Shown: positions 1-12,155, numbered from the stretch's first letter. The stretch is 64,000 nucleotides of DNA from Diplonema papillatum (GCA_030068145.1 JAPJBO010000492.1:103811-167810); one strand, 5' to 3'. A program made the numbers and translations. The notes: generated by a model not told the origin, from the sequence alone.

Positions 1-53
1 TTAACTGCTGCCTCCAGTCTCGCCACGCGCCGGCCTTAGCCGAGCGCACGTAC
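1..53 (-). repeat. 53-bp dispersed repeat at window edge
   Basis: Bases 1-53 are a perfect reverse complement of 39820-39872. There the copy lies exactly between a 41-bp satellite array and a 15-bp satellite array. The window edge cuts this copy, so its left neighbour is not visible. No coding potential seen. Confidence 0.85.
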
Positions 54-1656
54 TTTGGTATACAACTACGCCGCTAAATACAACTACTGTTTTTTTTCCC
101 TAGTTTTTTCTCCTTGTTCCGTTGAATCTACTGTCTTGGAATAGTGCTGTTTCACTGGAGTTCTGCACTATTCTCGTTTCAGTGAAGCCTCTAAGATTAG
201 GGCTCGCTGTGAGTCGGCGTTTCCTCTTCGGACTGGATGCCGAGGGCCTGGGCCGAGGAAGTTCGTCCTCTCCGGCGTCCTCCGACGGAAAGCTGGCCTC
301 CGTCGGCACGAACCCAGCCTGGCCCAGATGAGCCTGGATGGGGAGCCTCCCATGGGTCCTCGGAGGCGCCTGGTTGCCTGCGGCAAACGGTTGCCGGCGT
401 GTCGACCGGCGAGCGCGATGCCGGCCTACCTTCCTTGGTTGTGGGGCGCCCCTGAGCATTCCAGGGCGTCCGGCTGGGTTCCTGTTTCCGCAGCGCCTCG
501 GCCGGCAACCGGACCAGGAATGGTCCGGTTGCGGCGCACTCGCCCCCGATCCGCCCACCCGGGGTCCGGTCCAATGCCGTCCATCCCTGTCCAGCCGGTC
601 GCACGGCCCTCCGTCACTCGTCATCAGACTTCGTGGGGGGAGGTCCCGACGAGGCCACTTCCGATTCGGGCTTGTCCGATTCCGAACTAGAGTTGGACTT
701 GGAGTCCTGAAACTTTGTGAAAGGGTTCCAGGGTGAGGTTCACGCTCGAGTCGACCTGTGGCTGAAACGCCGCTGCTACTTCCGGATCCAGTGACGGCCT
801 GCCGCTCGCGGAGGGGAGGTCCGCCTGGCAGCGGCCTGGCCGGCAGCTGCGTGGTGGGCCTCGTCGGCCTCTTGCGGTGGCGGGGTCAGCCTGGGCGCCG
901 GCTGCGAGTCCAGCCTGTTCGACTCACCCCTTGCGGGCCAAGTTGCCGCGACAAAGCCGGCCTGGACGGCGAGCGGGGCGGGGGTCCAAGTCAGACGGCC
1001 GTCTGACTTTTTTCTGACTCGGAAAGAAGTACGAAAAACACCGGTCCGAGTCGGTCTGAGTCAGACCGACTGCGAAGTATGAAGTGCTGCTCGAAATCTG
1101 CTCCCTCTGTACGGGGGCACGGAAACCCACGGTTGATTAGCATGGAAAAACAGTTGTATTCCAAGACAGTTGTATTCGACGACCACGTTCTGCCGCGAAC
1201 CTGCATTTTGAGCTTGACGCTTTAAATACAACGAGCGCTCGTTGTATTTAACCCCCCCCTGTAAGGATCGGGACGTCCTTTGTCGGACCTCCCCTCGCTA
1301 TGGGTTTTCCCCCCAAATGCCCGAGTTCACTCCCGACTGAGCCATATCAACCACAAGAACAGGAGCAAGCGGCGACGTCGCGTCAATGGCGAAACACGCC
1401 TGATACACGAAAGGAACACTCAAACACTCACTTGAGGCAACGCGGCTGTCTTTACGTTTATAACCGTCCGTTCGGTTCGTCAGCAAGCACCCCTTCCATA
1501 CTTGCTCTCGCACCGTCCTAAAGAGTATCCAGAACGCAGCGTTGCGTGACACGACCGCTTCCAATCAGCCGAAGGCGGAAGAAGAAAAGACGACAACCGG
1601 ACAGACGCAACCGGAAAGCTAAGTCGACCTTCCTCCGTCGCGCGGCGCGCGCGCAC
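54..1656. other. GC-rich upstream region, no supported gene
   Basis: Several overlapping frames are open on both strands because the GC content is high, but none has recognisable domains. Short ATACAACT motifs occur at 58-88 and, inverted, at 1150-1182. A 30-bp perfect palindrome lies at 1222-1251. This resembles in miniature the inverted short-repeat layout of the transposons further right, so the stretch may be a degraded element. I cannot support a gene here. Confidence 0.4.
1222..1251. repeat. 30-bp perfect palindrome
   Basis: The half-site TTAAATACAACGAGC is followed directly by its reverse complement with no spacer. It shares the ATACAAC core with repeats at 58-88 and 1150-1182. Confidence 0.9.
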
Positions 1657-1757
1657 TAGAAGGCACCCCCTTCGAGCTCTTTTCGGTCTCTTCCCGGTCT
1701 CTCCGCCCGGAAACTCCCCTCCCGACCCGCCGCCCCCCCCGGCGCCGCTGCAACGCA
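1657..1757 (+). promoter_or_regulatory. Putative trans-splice acceptor upstream of the EGF-like gene
   Basis: A C/T-rich tract of about 80 nt ends in CAACGCAG at 1750-1757, 19 nt before the first ATG. In euglenozoans a pyrimidine tract plus AG before the start codon marks addition of the spliced leader. The assignment is inferred from position only. Confidence 0.4.
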
Positions 1758-1776
1758 GCTCGCGGGCGGGGCGTCC

Positions 1777-2491
1777 ATGCGCGGCGGGCCGCTCCGGGCG
1801 GCGCTGGCGGGGCTCGTCGTGCACGCGCTGGCCGCCGCGGCGCAGGATGAGTGCGCGGACACCGCGAAGCGGGCGGTGTGCGCGCAGGCTGCGCAGCAGT
1901 GTGTGGACCCCACCCCGGGCGAGCCGCCGGCCGACGACTGGGCGTGCGAGTGCGTCGCCCCCGAAGAGGGCGCGGCCGCGACGGCGGCCGCGGCGCAGTG
2001 CAGGTTGAACGAGTGCACGGCGCAGTGTCCGACCTGCGCGAAAACGGCGACCGGCGACGTTTGCAGCGACGTGGGCCAGCTGTGCCTCGACGCCTTCCGG
2101 TCGACGTACGGCAGCTGGACCTGCGTCTGCAGCGGGACGTCCGTCGGCGCCGTTTCGTTCATGTCGCCCGCTGAATGCGTGCTCAACGAGTGCTCGGACA
2201 CGAACATCGCGAACGTCTGCAGCGCCGCGGGGCAGACCTGCTTGGATCCGGTCCCCGATCCGACGTTCCTCAACGACTGGGTCTGCCTCTGCCCTGCGCC
2301 GGGCCTCGGTGCCGCGATGGGCACGGCCGCCGTCTGCGACTTCGACGAGTGCCGGAGCGGCTTCCAAGTGTGCAGCTCCGCGGGGCAGACGTGCGTCGAC
2401 GCCAACGCCGAGTCGGTTTCGCTGCGCGATTGGACGTGCGTCTGCCAAGGCAGCGCCTCGGGCGAGGCGGCGCTGGGCGTCGCGGCTTGTA
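1777..2491 (+). CDS. EGF-like gene exon 1
   Basis: Encodes the signal peptide and modules 1-4. It ends in phase 1 after the last Cys of module 4 (TGT A), followed by donor GTATGC. The ATG at 1777 starts directly before a clean signal peptide. Confidence 0.85.
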
Positions 2492-5400
2492 GTATGCCCC
2501 GCATTTTATCCGAGTCTAGAGGCTTGGTAAATTTGAAATTCTCAAATTTAGCTCTCCAGCGAGCTATCCCACTTTCTGGGGCAGGCCATGGGGTCGGACA
2601 TTTCTCAAAACCAGCACCAATAACAACGACACCCCGGACATTTCTCTACCGTTTTCTTTTTCAGCCACATGCAATGTGTGAGGAAACTGAACCGCCCAAG
2701 TAGGACCTTCTGATCATAATCATTTGCCAAATTTGCCACCTGAACCCACGTCCAGGATTTGGGCTCAGGGTAGTGCGGTCAACGAAAACTCTAGTTTCCC
2801 TTTCTAAGTTCTCCTACTCTCGCGGTGTACGGTTTTTGGTATTTTTGAGAATTCACAATTCGTCGAAAAAATTTCTCGCGGCGGACAACGGCGTGGCACA
2901 GTCGTCAGTGGACGACATTCCTTACCTACGGGTGGGAGGTTCGGTTCCCGCCGGTGGACTTTTTTCCGGGTCCGCACTCAGCATCAAAGGTTCACCAGGG
3001 GCGATCCGGAGGGGCCCTCCCAGGGATGAGAAAATACAACCCCAGTTTCAAAAAATACAGTATTTTTTGTATTTTTTGGCATTTTATGGATTGCTAGCAG
3101 TGGACGATCTTAAACACAGGGGGTGACGAAAAACACCTCAAAAAACTTTTTCCCCCGCTGCGCGGGGCCTTCTGGACACTGTTAGCCTCAGTTGCAAAAC
3201 ACTTCCAAGAGCCAGCCCAGAGGAATCCTGGTGGAGCCTCTTCATGACGATCTCTCTGTTCCCATCTGATAGAGTCAGATGACAGACAGATTTCTACCGT
3301 CTTCTACGCACAGCAAATATCTCCTTGGAATCCTTGGCAAAGCAAGGAACCACTTTGCTGGTGCTGTCGGGAGAAAGTGCATGCCTTGTGACATTCGGGC
3401 GCACATTTCGAAGCACTGTGCGGAAGAGGATCCTCCACAGTGAAGGAAAGGCTTGCAAAAACACATCTGATGCATCGCTGCATGCCGTCCCTTTCAACTT
3501 CAGACATTCCGGAGCATACACCGAGGCCACCTGGTCCGGGCTTGGTAAGCTCCCCGAAACTCCCCGATACTCAGCCCGATTTTTGTGGGAAAAAGTGGGG
3601 CTGCCTGTGGGTGGGCAGATGTACAGGTTGGTAGTTGAGTGGACAATGGCGGTGGGCAGGTCGGTGGATGGGTGAACAGGTGGGTAGTTGGGTCGACGGG
3701 TGCGGGCAAGTGGGTGAGGTGTGCAGGTAGGTGTGCTAGTGTGCTTCGGACGCGGCTCTCTTGAGCCGTCCGTGTTCCTCTTCCTCCGATCCTCTTCCTC
3801 TACTAACCGGATGCATCTACCAACTGTAGCTTGGACTCCTGGGCAGTTGTTGAGGCACACCCTTCAGCCTGCGGATTCGGAGGGCCTCAAGGCGAACCAG
3901 CAGTTGCTGGAAAACCTGCAGGACCTGCCTTTGAGTCCTTGGACACAGGGAGGCGTCTGAACAGGACGCGTCGTGTGCATGAGCGCAGGTTCAACCATCA
4001 TCTGGTCTTCTGTTTGCGGTTGCAACCTTCGGTACCACGAGTTTGCCATTCTTATGTCAAACTCTCCAATCCCCTCTTGGGTTTTGGTTTGGGCAAAAAG
4101 TATTCGCGCCCGCCATCTCCCGGTGACTTTCCCACTTCTGACCACGCTGCAGCAGTCACGTGTAAATCGGGCAGACCCAGTAGTCCCCCATCTGGTCCCG
4201 AACGACGAGCCCCGCTCCTGCACCCGGCAGAGAACACCGGGACCCCCCAACATCCCCAAAAAATCAAAAACTCCAAAAATCCAAAAAATCCAAAAAATAC
4301 AAATTCCGGGCTCAAAAAATACAAAAAATACAAAAAAATACAAGTCCAAAAAATACCATAAAATACAAGGCTTCTCAACCCTGGCCCGGCCCTCCCCCCC
4401 GGATACGGGCCCCCAACTTGCCATCATCCCGAACTTAGCATCCAGGGGTTTCCGAGGGCGGGGGGTCCGGGGGGCCCTCCCCCCCGGGCACGCGCCCGAA
4501 CTTGCTATCATCCCAAACTTAGCACCAGGTCCCCGAACTTGCCACCAAACGCCGAGCTTGGCATCAGGGTTCAACGGGGCAGAAAGTTCGGATTGCACAA
4601 ACGCTGGACTGGACAAAAAGGTGCGGGATTGCACAAAAGCCGAACTGAGCAAAATGTGCGGATTTGCACCAACGCCAGACTGAGCAAAACGATTCGGGTT
4701 GGACAAACGCCGGACCGGCAAAAAGGTGCGGGTTTGCACAAACGCTGGACTGGGCAAAACGGTTCGGGTTGCACAAATGCCGGACTGGCAAAAGGTTCGG
4801 GTTTGCACAAACGCCGGACTGGGCGAAAAGGTTCGGGTTTGCGCAAACGCCGGACTGAGCAAAAGGTTACCTCTAGACTCGCTACGGGTGGTCCTAACAC
4901 CCATGTACTTCTTGAAAGTATGCTAATCCAGCAGGGAATAGTTGACTAGACCCCTTGAGTTTGTGCGAAACACGATCTGGGGTGTCGGGAGAACCTACAA
5001 AGCCAAAAGCAGGACCGACCCCCCCGTTCGTGAGAAAAAGCGAAGAATAAGAACGACACTTGTGTAAGCACCTGCTTTGTAGGAAATACCTGAGGAGGCT
5101 GCCAGCTGCAAAATATCAAAGGAGGTAATGTGCTGTAGCCCACACGAAACACAGGTACGCCTGGGTTTAGTGGTGGGCGTAAGCGTTGATAGGTCTCTAA
5201 GAAGGCCGCGAGCTTTTGTATGTCAACACGAAGACGAATCGAACACACGCACAGTATTTACCGACGAATGCTCCTCCGACAAGTGCGCCAAACCGGGCCA
5301 AACGTGCGTGGATATAGACGCTGCGACGCCAGACGACTGGTCCTGTCAATGCATGCTCCCCTTCGTGGGCCCAACAGTCACTGCGGGCGCTACGACTTGC

Positions 5401-8400
5401 GGTATGCCCGGTTTCCCTGCTGGACCTGACAAACTGATGCTCCGCGCGCTGGTGTCATTCTGTCTAAAGTTGCTCTTTTGTGTGATCCCCCTCGAACCTA
5501 TATTTTCCTTCGGGAAGTGCCGTCGGAGCCTCGATCCGGACGCGGCATCGCTTACAGCAGTGGACGACACGACGGTATCCTCGTACATACGTACCACCGT
5601 ACACAAACAACTATCAGTGTAGAGGGGGTTCCTGCTGTTGCGGTTCTCACAGTATCGGTAGATCTAATAAGCTTGCCGCCTTCTGCCAACGCCCGCCTCC
5701 TGCTTCTCGTTTTAGAATCTGGGGTGCATGTTGAGGGTCACGAACAGGACAGTCGGTGCATCGAACCCCCGTATCACACAGTGATCGACGAGTGCACGGC
5801 AGAATGTGCCAGCTGCGCCAAAACTCCAACCGGCGACGTCTGCTCAGATGCCGGCCAACGCTGCCTCGACAGGGACACGAGCGCGACCAGCATCAGAGAC
5901 TGGGAGTGCAGCTGCGTCTCTCCTTCGACGGGTGTTTCGCAGCCCACCGGCATTGCATTCTGTGGTATGTCATTAAAATGAGAGTTTCGGTAGGGAGGGT
6001 GGCTGCCTGGCATTCGTAGCAAGCACTAGAGCTGAGAGGAAACGTATCGCTGGCGCCACAGACCGCAAAGAAGATCGGAGCAGAAGAGTTTCGTTATCTG
6101 CATGCCGATAGGATAAGCTGTGTGCCAATACCACCCGCTCTCGTCTTCCAAAGGACCTGCACCATCCTCGGAGAGGCACAGGCTAGAAGCAGCAACTAAC
6201 CATGCGGTGAATGTCCGCAAAAGTCTAGCCGAAGTCATAGGCTGCCAGACGCTGCCTGTTTGTCCACGCCCAGTTTCGAGTAATATTAATTGACCCTCTC
6301 CGTCCGATTGCACCTTGTAAGCACCGTGTTGCTACCGGGATGCTATTGCTGAGGCCCTCTCATTGCTACTGGTGTAAGCGGAAACAAAGGGACGCTACAA
6401 TTCGCGCGAGACGCTGCCCACTGCCCAACCCCAACCAAAACCACAACGCACGCAAACAGTGCTGAACGAGTGCGTGCAAAGCGCGACGACGTGCACCGCC
6501 GCCGAGGACCAACACTGCGAAGACCCGAACCCGTCGCCGACGTCGCTGAACGACTGGAAGTGCGTCTGCGACCCGCCGGCGGAGGGCGAGGCCGTCCGGG
6601 GGCCGGCGGTGTGCGTCTTCGACGAGTGCATCGGGAAGGAAGCCTGCACCGTCGCCGGGCAGACCTGCTCCGACCCCGACAAGTCGGTCGCCTCGACGGG
6701 CGACTGGATCTGCAGTTGCGAGGCGCCCAGTACGGGGTCGAGTGTGGCGTCTGCTGCTACTTGCGTGTACCCACCGGACGATGAGTGCACGACGTTCGAT
6801 TCGGTGTGTGCAGCGAACGGGCAGTCGTGCGTCGATCCGGACACCAGTGTTGCTGGTGACTGGGAGTGCAGGTGTGTGGCGCCGTCCACCGGCGTTTCGG
6901 CGGTGGCGGAGGCTACGGTGTGCGCGTTCGACGAGTGCCTGCTCGTTTGCGCGACGTGCGCGGACACCGACGGGTCCGGGAACCGGTGCACGGCCGCCCA
7001 CCAAATGTGCGTCGACAGCGTGAAGCAGCCGAGCAGCCTCAACGACTGGGAGTGTCGGTGCCCGCCGGGCTCCTCCGGCAGCCCCGGGGCCGCGGCGGCC
7101 GCCGTGTGCCTCGTCGACGAGTGCGCGAGCATCACGTGCCCCACGGGGCAGACGTGCACGGACCTCAACCCGTCCGCGTCCAGCACCGGCGACTGGCAGT
7201 GCAGCTGCATCCTGCCGTACGTCGGTTCCGCCGTCGCGACGAGCGCCGTGTGCAGTATGCCGAGCTCTCCTCTCATTTTTGTTGTTACGGTTTGCAACAC
7301 ACGACAGCGTTTGTCCTTGCGGCCGGGACGGTCGCGCACCTCTTGCAATGGAAAGACCGACGCTGGGGAAAACTACGGCCCACTCATTGTAGAAAAGAGA
7401 CGGTTGGCCCTGTCGTCGTGTAACTGTCAAAATAGGAGGTGCGCACAAGCACACGGCGAACTGGCACAGTTGGTTTTACATCCGCTTGGAAGGAAATGAT
7501 CGACGATGCTGCCAGATAAAGAATTGAAGGGATCCCTGAGTGCTGTAACTACCGAACCACGTGTTGAACGGACGTGAGGTCATGCGGGTCTACCCTACGA
7601 CAAGAAACACAAACACGACACGGTCAAGGTCTTCAGTGAGAAAACAAAACACGGTGGTGTGAGCGACACAGCGTTTGTCCTTGCGGCCAGGACGGTCGTG
7701 CACCTAATGCAATGGAAAGACTGATGCTTGGGGAAAACTACGGCCCACTCAATTGTAGAAAAGAGACGGTTGGCAGCGTCGTCGTGTAAGTGTCAACATA
7801 GGGGCTCTACACAGGTGCGCACAAGCAAACGGCGAGCTGCCGCAGTTTATGCGCTGCGAATTGAGGCGAACGATCGGCCGGGCTGTTCTCTCTCTTGCCT
7901 CGCGTGCACCAGCAGCAGCAGCAGCAGCAGCAGAACCCGCAACCCTCACAGATTACGACGAATGCATTGCGAAGGCGCCTGTATGCCGAGCCGCCAGGCA
8001 AGAGTGCAACGACCCTGACCTGACGGTTGAAGGCAACTGGATGTGCGTTTGCCCCCCTCCAGCAACAGAGTCAGCTGTGAAGGGGACAGCGACATGCAGT
8101 ATGACCTTTTCTTCGAGGGGGGAGTCCGCAAATATCCGACCCAGTGAGGTCAAACCAGCGGATGTGGGTTTGGAATAGCTTTAATGGCCTCCCAGTGTTT
8201 GCTCTTAGGATAATGAAGTGGTGTGCAAGATTTCACCAGCACCCGCAAACCCGACTTGACCGACCACTGTTGGTGGGTGGCACGTGCGCGAGATTGTTGC
8301 TGTTGTCGCTGTGCGGAAGTGATCGGATCTGGTCGTAGTGTCATGAAACACCACACACACACAGGTGACGAAGGCGAATGCTCAAACAAAATATGCGAAA

Positions 8401-11400
8401 ACGCGGGGCAAAGCTGTCGGGATCCTACGGGCTTGAGCGTCACCGACGATTGGTCGTGCACGTGCATATTGCCAGAAATCGGCGCGCCTAAGCCTGGCGG
8501 CCCCGCTGAGTGTTGTATGCCATTTTTGTCCGCTGTTCCGGCGACGCGTGCCCGTTTAGTCTTGCGTAGTACTCCCTTTTTGCGGGAGAAGTGCGCAAGC
8601 TGTAGCAGGAGTACTGCATGCCTGTGAAGTCATACCGATTGCCCCCAGTTCTGTAAGACCGTACCTAACTCCGTAGTGTTGAGTGTGTCGTAAGACCATA
8701 CCTAACTCCGGTGGTGTTGAGTTTGTCGAAGTAGGGTTGGTCGGCGCGATGGTTGCGCGAGAAAGCAGCTCCTGGTATTGGCGAGTGAACAGGGTCAAGC
8801 CTGCTACGGATATCCGGATATGCGGTGCGAGCTTTGACGCAGTCTTCAGTGTGTAAGTTTTTGCTCCTCAGCTACTCCTCTCCGCTTTAGTCGAAACTTG
8901 AAAGTTGCCCACGTCCCCTCAGCGCTCGATGAATGCGTGCAGCAATGCGAGACGTGCGCTGTCAGTGCTCACAGTGCAGGGCACAGCTTCGGCAACATCT
9001 GCACAGATGCGGGACAGGTACGTTTTTTTTGTTTTTACCAAACATGAGTTTAATGTTTGAGGAAATGAGAAAGCTCGTGGCCGCAAACCGTGGCGGTCAC
9101 GTCCTGAATCCAGCTTCACGATCAGGCACTGCGTTCAACGAAAACAACTTTCGTCACGGTTGTGCGGGTGGCGAGCTCTTATTTTTCCCGAGAATCTCTC
9201 TCGAACGCGAAGCGTGATGAGCTTGCACTATGAAAGTACATGGAAGAAGAGAGACACGGCAGCACAGCCAGACAGATATTCGAAGACCGCACGCAGTCGT
9301 ATTCAAGTTGCGTTACTTTGCCTGATTTGGACCGTTGGGTCCTGAGTTGTAGCGTAAGACACAAAAAAATCCCCACAACGAAGTTCAAGAAATGCCAAGT
9401 GTAGGTTCAGCTCTTACCGAACTCCTTCAAACCTTCTGAGGGTTATGAGCCAGCCTGCACTCTTGAAGCCCAAGAAACAGACTGAATGGAACATGTCTTT
9501 AGTTTTGCGCGTAGATCTTGAGCGGGTGACACGGGCGCCGACGGCTTTCGTTCGAGACACTTGTATTGAAATTGCGAGGCCGAGCAGGCGACTTACCGAA
9601 ACGATCGTTAGTCGCTCGCATTTTGTGTCCGCGTATTCACCTACACTTTTCTTCAGCTGTGCCGTGATCCTAATACGAGTCCCGCGTCGACCGGTGATTG
9701 GGAGTGCTCGTGCGTAGCAGAATCGACAGGCACGGCATCGACGGCATCGGTAGCAACTTGTGGTATGCGGCCTCCGTTCGTCATACCCCACTTTGGGAGC
9801 CATACACTCCCCTTTTTACCTCTTTCTATTTTGCCCTTTCCGAGACAACATCTTCAACAACTCCTCGAAGAAGTCTTGCTGCCAGCATCAACTATGTACG
9901 AGAGCCAGTGCTCTGCCTAAATATTAAACTAAGATCTTCCCCCCTCTAGCCTCCGTCGATCCAAATAAGCACGCAAGTGCAGCCCCTCGAGCATTTCACG
10001 TGTTCGGCAGCATGCAATTGCGGCGTGTGCGAACTCCGAGTTTCAACCACCCTCCGCAGTGCTCGACGAATGCGCCGACCCGACCAACGCGGGCGCGTGC
10101 GGAGCCGAGCAAGTGTGCATCGACGCTTCGACTGCGTTCGGCTCCGTCGGCGACTGGCGGTGCCAGTGCAACGATCCCTGGCTGGGCAGTCAGAACACCG
10201 GGGGCGCGACGTGCAGGCTGCCGCCCACGGGTGCTCCGCCGACGCTAACCCCGACGCAAGCGCCGGACACGGCTGTGCCCGACACGCCACGGCCGCAAAC
10301 GCTGCCGCCGACCACCTCTGCGCCAGACACCGCGGGTCCCCCATCCCTCGCCCCCGGAGATACCCCAGCCCCCGCAACGCCGACACCGACCGACCAAACC
10401 CCGACGCCGACTGCCCAAACGCCGCTGCCAACTGCCGGCAGCCCGCCGCCGACTGACGCGTCGTCGACCAACGTGCCTAAAAGCAGCACCACACCAACCG
10501 ACGCGCCCCAAGGCAATGCCCCGCAGACCAACGTGCCTAAAAGCAGCACCACGCCAACCGATGCGCCCCAAGGCAACGCCCCGCCGACTAACGTGCCGAA
10601 AAGCAGCACCACGCCCACCGGCGCGCCCCAAGGCAATGCCCCGCCGACCAACGTGCCGAAAAGCGGCACGGTACCGACCGACGCGCCGAACGGCGCGGCG
10701 ACGAGAGTGCCGCACACCGCCTCTCCAGCTAATAGCACGGCTACCCCGGTGCCGAGAACGGACGTACCGCCGGAGACCGACGCGCCTGGTGTTGACGTAG
10801 CGACACACGTGCCGTACACTGCGACGCCGGCCAACAGCACGGCTACCCCGGTGCCGAGGACGGACGTACCGCCGGAGACTGACGCGCCTGTTTACATAGC
10901 GACACACGTGCCGTACACTGCGACGCCGGCAAACAGCACGGCGACCCCGGTGCCGAGGACGGACGTACCGCCGGAGACCGACGCGCCTGTTTACATAGCG
11001 ACACACGTGCCGTACACTGCGACGCCGGCCAACAGCACGGCTACCCCGGTGCCGAGGACGGACGTACCGCCGGAGACTGACGCGCCTGTTTACATAGCGA
11101 CACACGTGCCGTACACTGCGACGCCGGCAAACAGCACGGCTACCCCAGTGCCGAGGACGGACGTACCGCCGGAGACCTACGCGCCGTACACCGCGACGCC
11201 GGCCAACAGCACGGCGACGCCACTGCCGCGTCCGCCGGGAGCCGACGGGAACGGGTCAGGCATCTGCTCGTTCGTGAGCGAGCCGGAGTGCACGGCGCTG
11301 AGGGCGTGCATGTGGGACAGCGGAATCGCATTCTGCGTTGCGGCGGAGGAGGAGGACAGCGACGAGGGGGACGACGACGATAACAGCTTTTGGATCCTCA

Positions 11401-12155
11401 TCATCGTGCTGCTTGCCGTGGCTTGCTTGGTGACACTTGGCGTGGCGTTCTGCAAGGGGCGGAAGGCGCACGGCGGCCACGAAACGCATGAAGGCAAGCT
11501 GCTGGTTGCCAGCGGAGACGAAATGGTGAAAGACCGCGAGACGGCGCACGACGATCTGCGAGCGGCGGAAGCTGCGAACGAGCAGCTGAAGAGGCAGCTG
11601 CAGGAGCAGGCCGCGACCATCGAGGCGAAGAACGCCGCGATAGCGGAAGCGCAGTGGAGCGCCGAGGAAGCGATCCACAAGAAGAACTGGCTCGAGCAGC
11701 AGCAAGCCCAAGCGGACCCCGCCCCGGTGTACCTCAGCGAAGAAGACTCCCCCGGGCTCAGCTTCTCGAGCGACGTCAAGGTCACGCTGCACTCGCCGCA
11801 CAGCCCGCGCAGCCCGCCGCTGACCCACGCCACCCTCGCGACCACGGGGCACCCGTTAGCGCCGCCCACCGCGTCTTCACCCACCCCACGATACCGCCGC
11901 CTCACAGACGACCCCATGGGCATGGCCCCGCCAGGATCGCAGATCGCGTCCGAAGGGTACGCGCATCAGTCCCCCGTGCCGCGGGCGGCGTCTGTCAGCA
12001 ACCCTCACAACCCGAGCAACCCGATGCCGTCGTCGCCCCGCGCTCCCTTCTACTCGAATCCGGGCTCTCCCGCGAGCTCCTTCTCCCTTTCTCCGCCGAG
12101 GCGCAAGCCGTCCATGCAGCCGCTCGACGAGATCCTAGCCCGCAACGGGCTTTGA
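1777..12155 (+). CDS. Multi-exon EGF-like repeat type I membrane protein
   Basis: Nine exons join in frame to give 1477 residues. A signal peptide (about 1-22, MRGGPLRAALAGLVVHALAA) precedes 15 Cys-rich modules of the form (L/F/D)DEC-x-C-x3-GQTC-x-D-xn-DWxCxC-xn-G-xn-C, an EGF-like/calcium-binding-EGF-like pattern. A Thr/Pro-rich mucin-like stalk follows (about 835-1170), with a 20-residue repeat of TNVPKSSTTPTDAPQGNAPP type and a 33-residue repeat containing NST sequons. Next come a small four-Cys segment and an acidic patch, one membrane span (about 1222-1246, WILIIVLLAVACLVTLGVAF), a heptad-like coiled coil (about 1266-1330) and a Ser/Pro-rich tail. It is probably a surface adhesion or receptor-like protein; ligand unknown. 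All introns are phase 1 except the one splitting module 14 (phase 0), and most exons hold whole modules. Every exon boundary was chosen by GTAYG/AG sites plus module continuity. Confidence 0.88.
2663..2840 (+). repeat. Dispersed repeat in intron 1
   Basis: About 180 bp match, inverted, the segment at about 37685-37995 inside the 36739-38764 element. The 37-kb copy has about 140 bp extra in the middle, related to the repeat in intron 4 of this gene. Confidence 0.75.
4250..4375 (+). repeat. A-rich low-complexity run in intron 1
   Basis: Irregular CAAAAAATAC-type repeats, no coding signal. The flanking 4390-4560 stretch has repeated AACTTGCCATCATCCC-like phrases. Confidence 0.7.
4590..4868 (+). 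repeat. ~35-bp tandem repeat in intron 1
   Basis: About eight units of the form GGTTCGGGTTTGCACAAACG followed by CCGGACTGGGCAAAA, with sequence variation between units. Open frames across it come from the periodicity. Confidence 0.85.
5255..5401 (+). CDS. EGF-like gene exon 2
   Basis: Module 5 only, 147 nt, phase 1-1. Acceptor CGCACAG, donor GTATGC. The reading frame is open upstream of the acceptor, but the module begins here (FTDEC). Confidence 0.8.
5782..5964 (+). CDS. EGF-like gene exon 3
   Basis: Module 6, 183 nt, phase 1-1; acceptor CACACAG, donor GTATGT. It has the longer module type with an extra CxxC (CASCAKTPTGDVC), like modules 2 and 14. Confidence 0.85.
6460..7254 (+). CDS. EGF-like gene exon 4
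   Basis: Modules 7-11 in 795 nt, phase 1-1; acceptor CAAACAG, donor GTATGC. It is the second multi-module exon and, like exon 1, is more GC-rich than the single-module exons. Confidence 0.87.
7300..7843 (+). repeat. Duplicated ~170-bp segment in intron 4
   Basis: 7300-7462 and 7670-7843 are direct copies sharing GCGTTTGTCCTTGCGGCC, the ATGCAATGGAAAGAC-like phrase, GAGACGGTTGGC and GCACAAGCAAACGGCGA. A more diverged relative of the last part lies at about 37780-37850. It seems to be a dispersed element rather than part of the gene. Confidence 0.75.
7952..8098 (+). CDS. EGF-like gene exon 5
   Basis: Module 12 (YDECIAKAPVC...), 147 nt, phase 1-1; acceptor CTCACAG, donor GTATGA. An (AGC)n run lies just upstream of the acceptor. 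Confidence 0.8.
8365..8514 (+). CDS. EGF-like gene exon 6
   Basis: Module 13 (GECSNKICENAGQSC...), 150 nt, phase 1-1; acceptor CACACAG after a CA run, donor GTATGC. Confidence 0.8.
8652..8728 (+). repeat. ~37-bp tandem duplication in intron 6
   Basis: Two copies of TAAGACCRTACCTAACTCCG plus GTGTTGAGTKTGTCG stand next to each other. Confidence 0.8.
8923..9017 (+). CDS. EGF-like gene exon 7
   Basis: First half of module 14, ending in DAGQ at the GQ of the conserved GQTC motif. Acceptor CCCTCAG, donor GTACGT, phase 1 in and phase 0 out. Without exon 8 the module would lack its DWxCxC half. Confidence 0.78.
9657..9762 (+). CDS. EGF-like gene exon 8
   Basis: Second half of module 14, beginning LCRDPNTSPASTGDWECSC. 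Acceptor CTTCAG, donor GTATGC, phase 0 in and phase 1 out. It completes the GQ of exon 7. Confidence 0.8.
10060..12155 (+). CDS. EGF-like gene exon 9 (stalk, membrane span, tail)
   Basis: Module 15, then the Thr/Pro stalk, the four-Cys segment, the membrane span, the coiled coil and the Ser/Pro tail; stop TGA at 12153-12155. The stalk is built from tandem DNA repeats of 60 bp (about 10466-10690) and 99 bp (about 10700-11200), so its length probably varies between alleles. Confidence 0.9.

Noticed and set aside
100-624. Open frames on both strands in GC-rich DNA
   Set aside because: Several overlapping frames are open at once, the products are rich in Arg/Pro/Gly, and no domain is recognisable; a GC effect is the better explanation.
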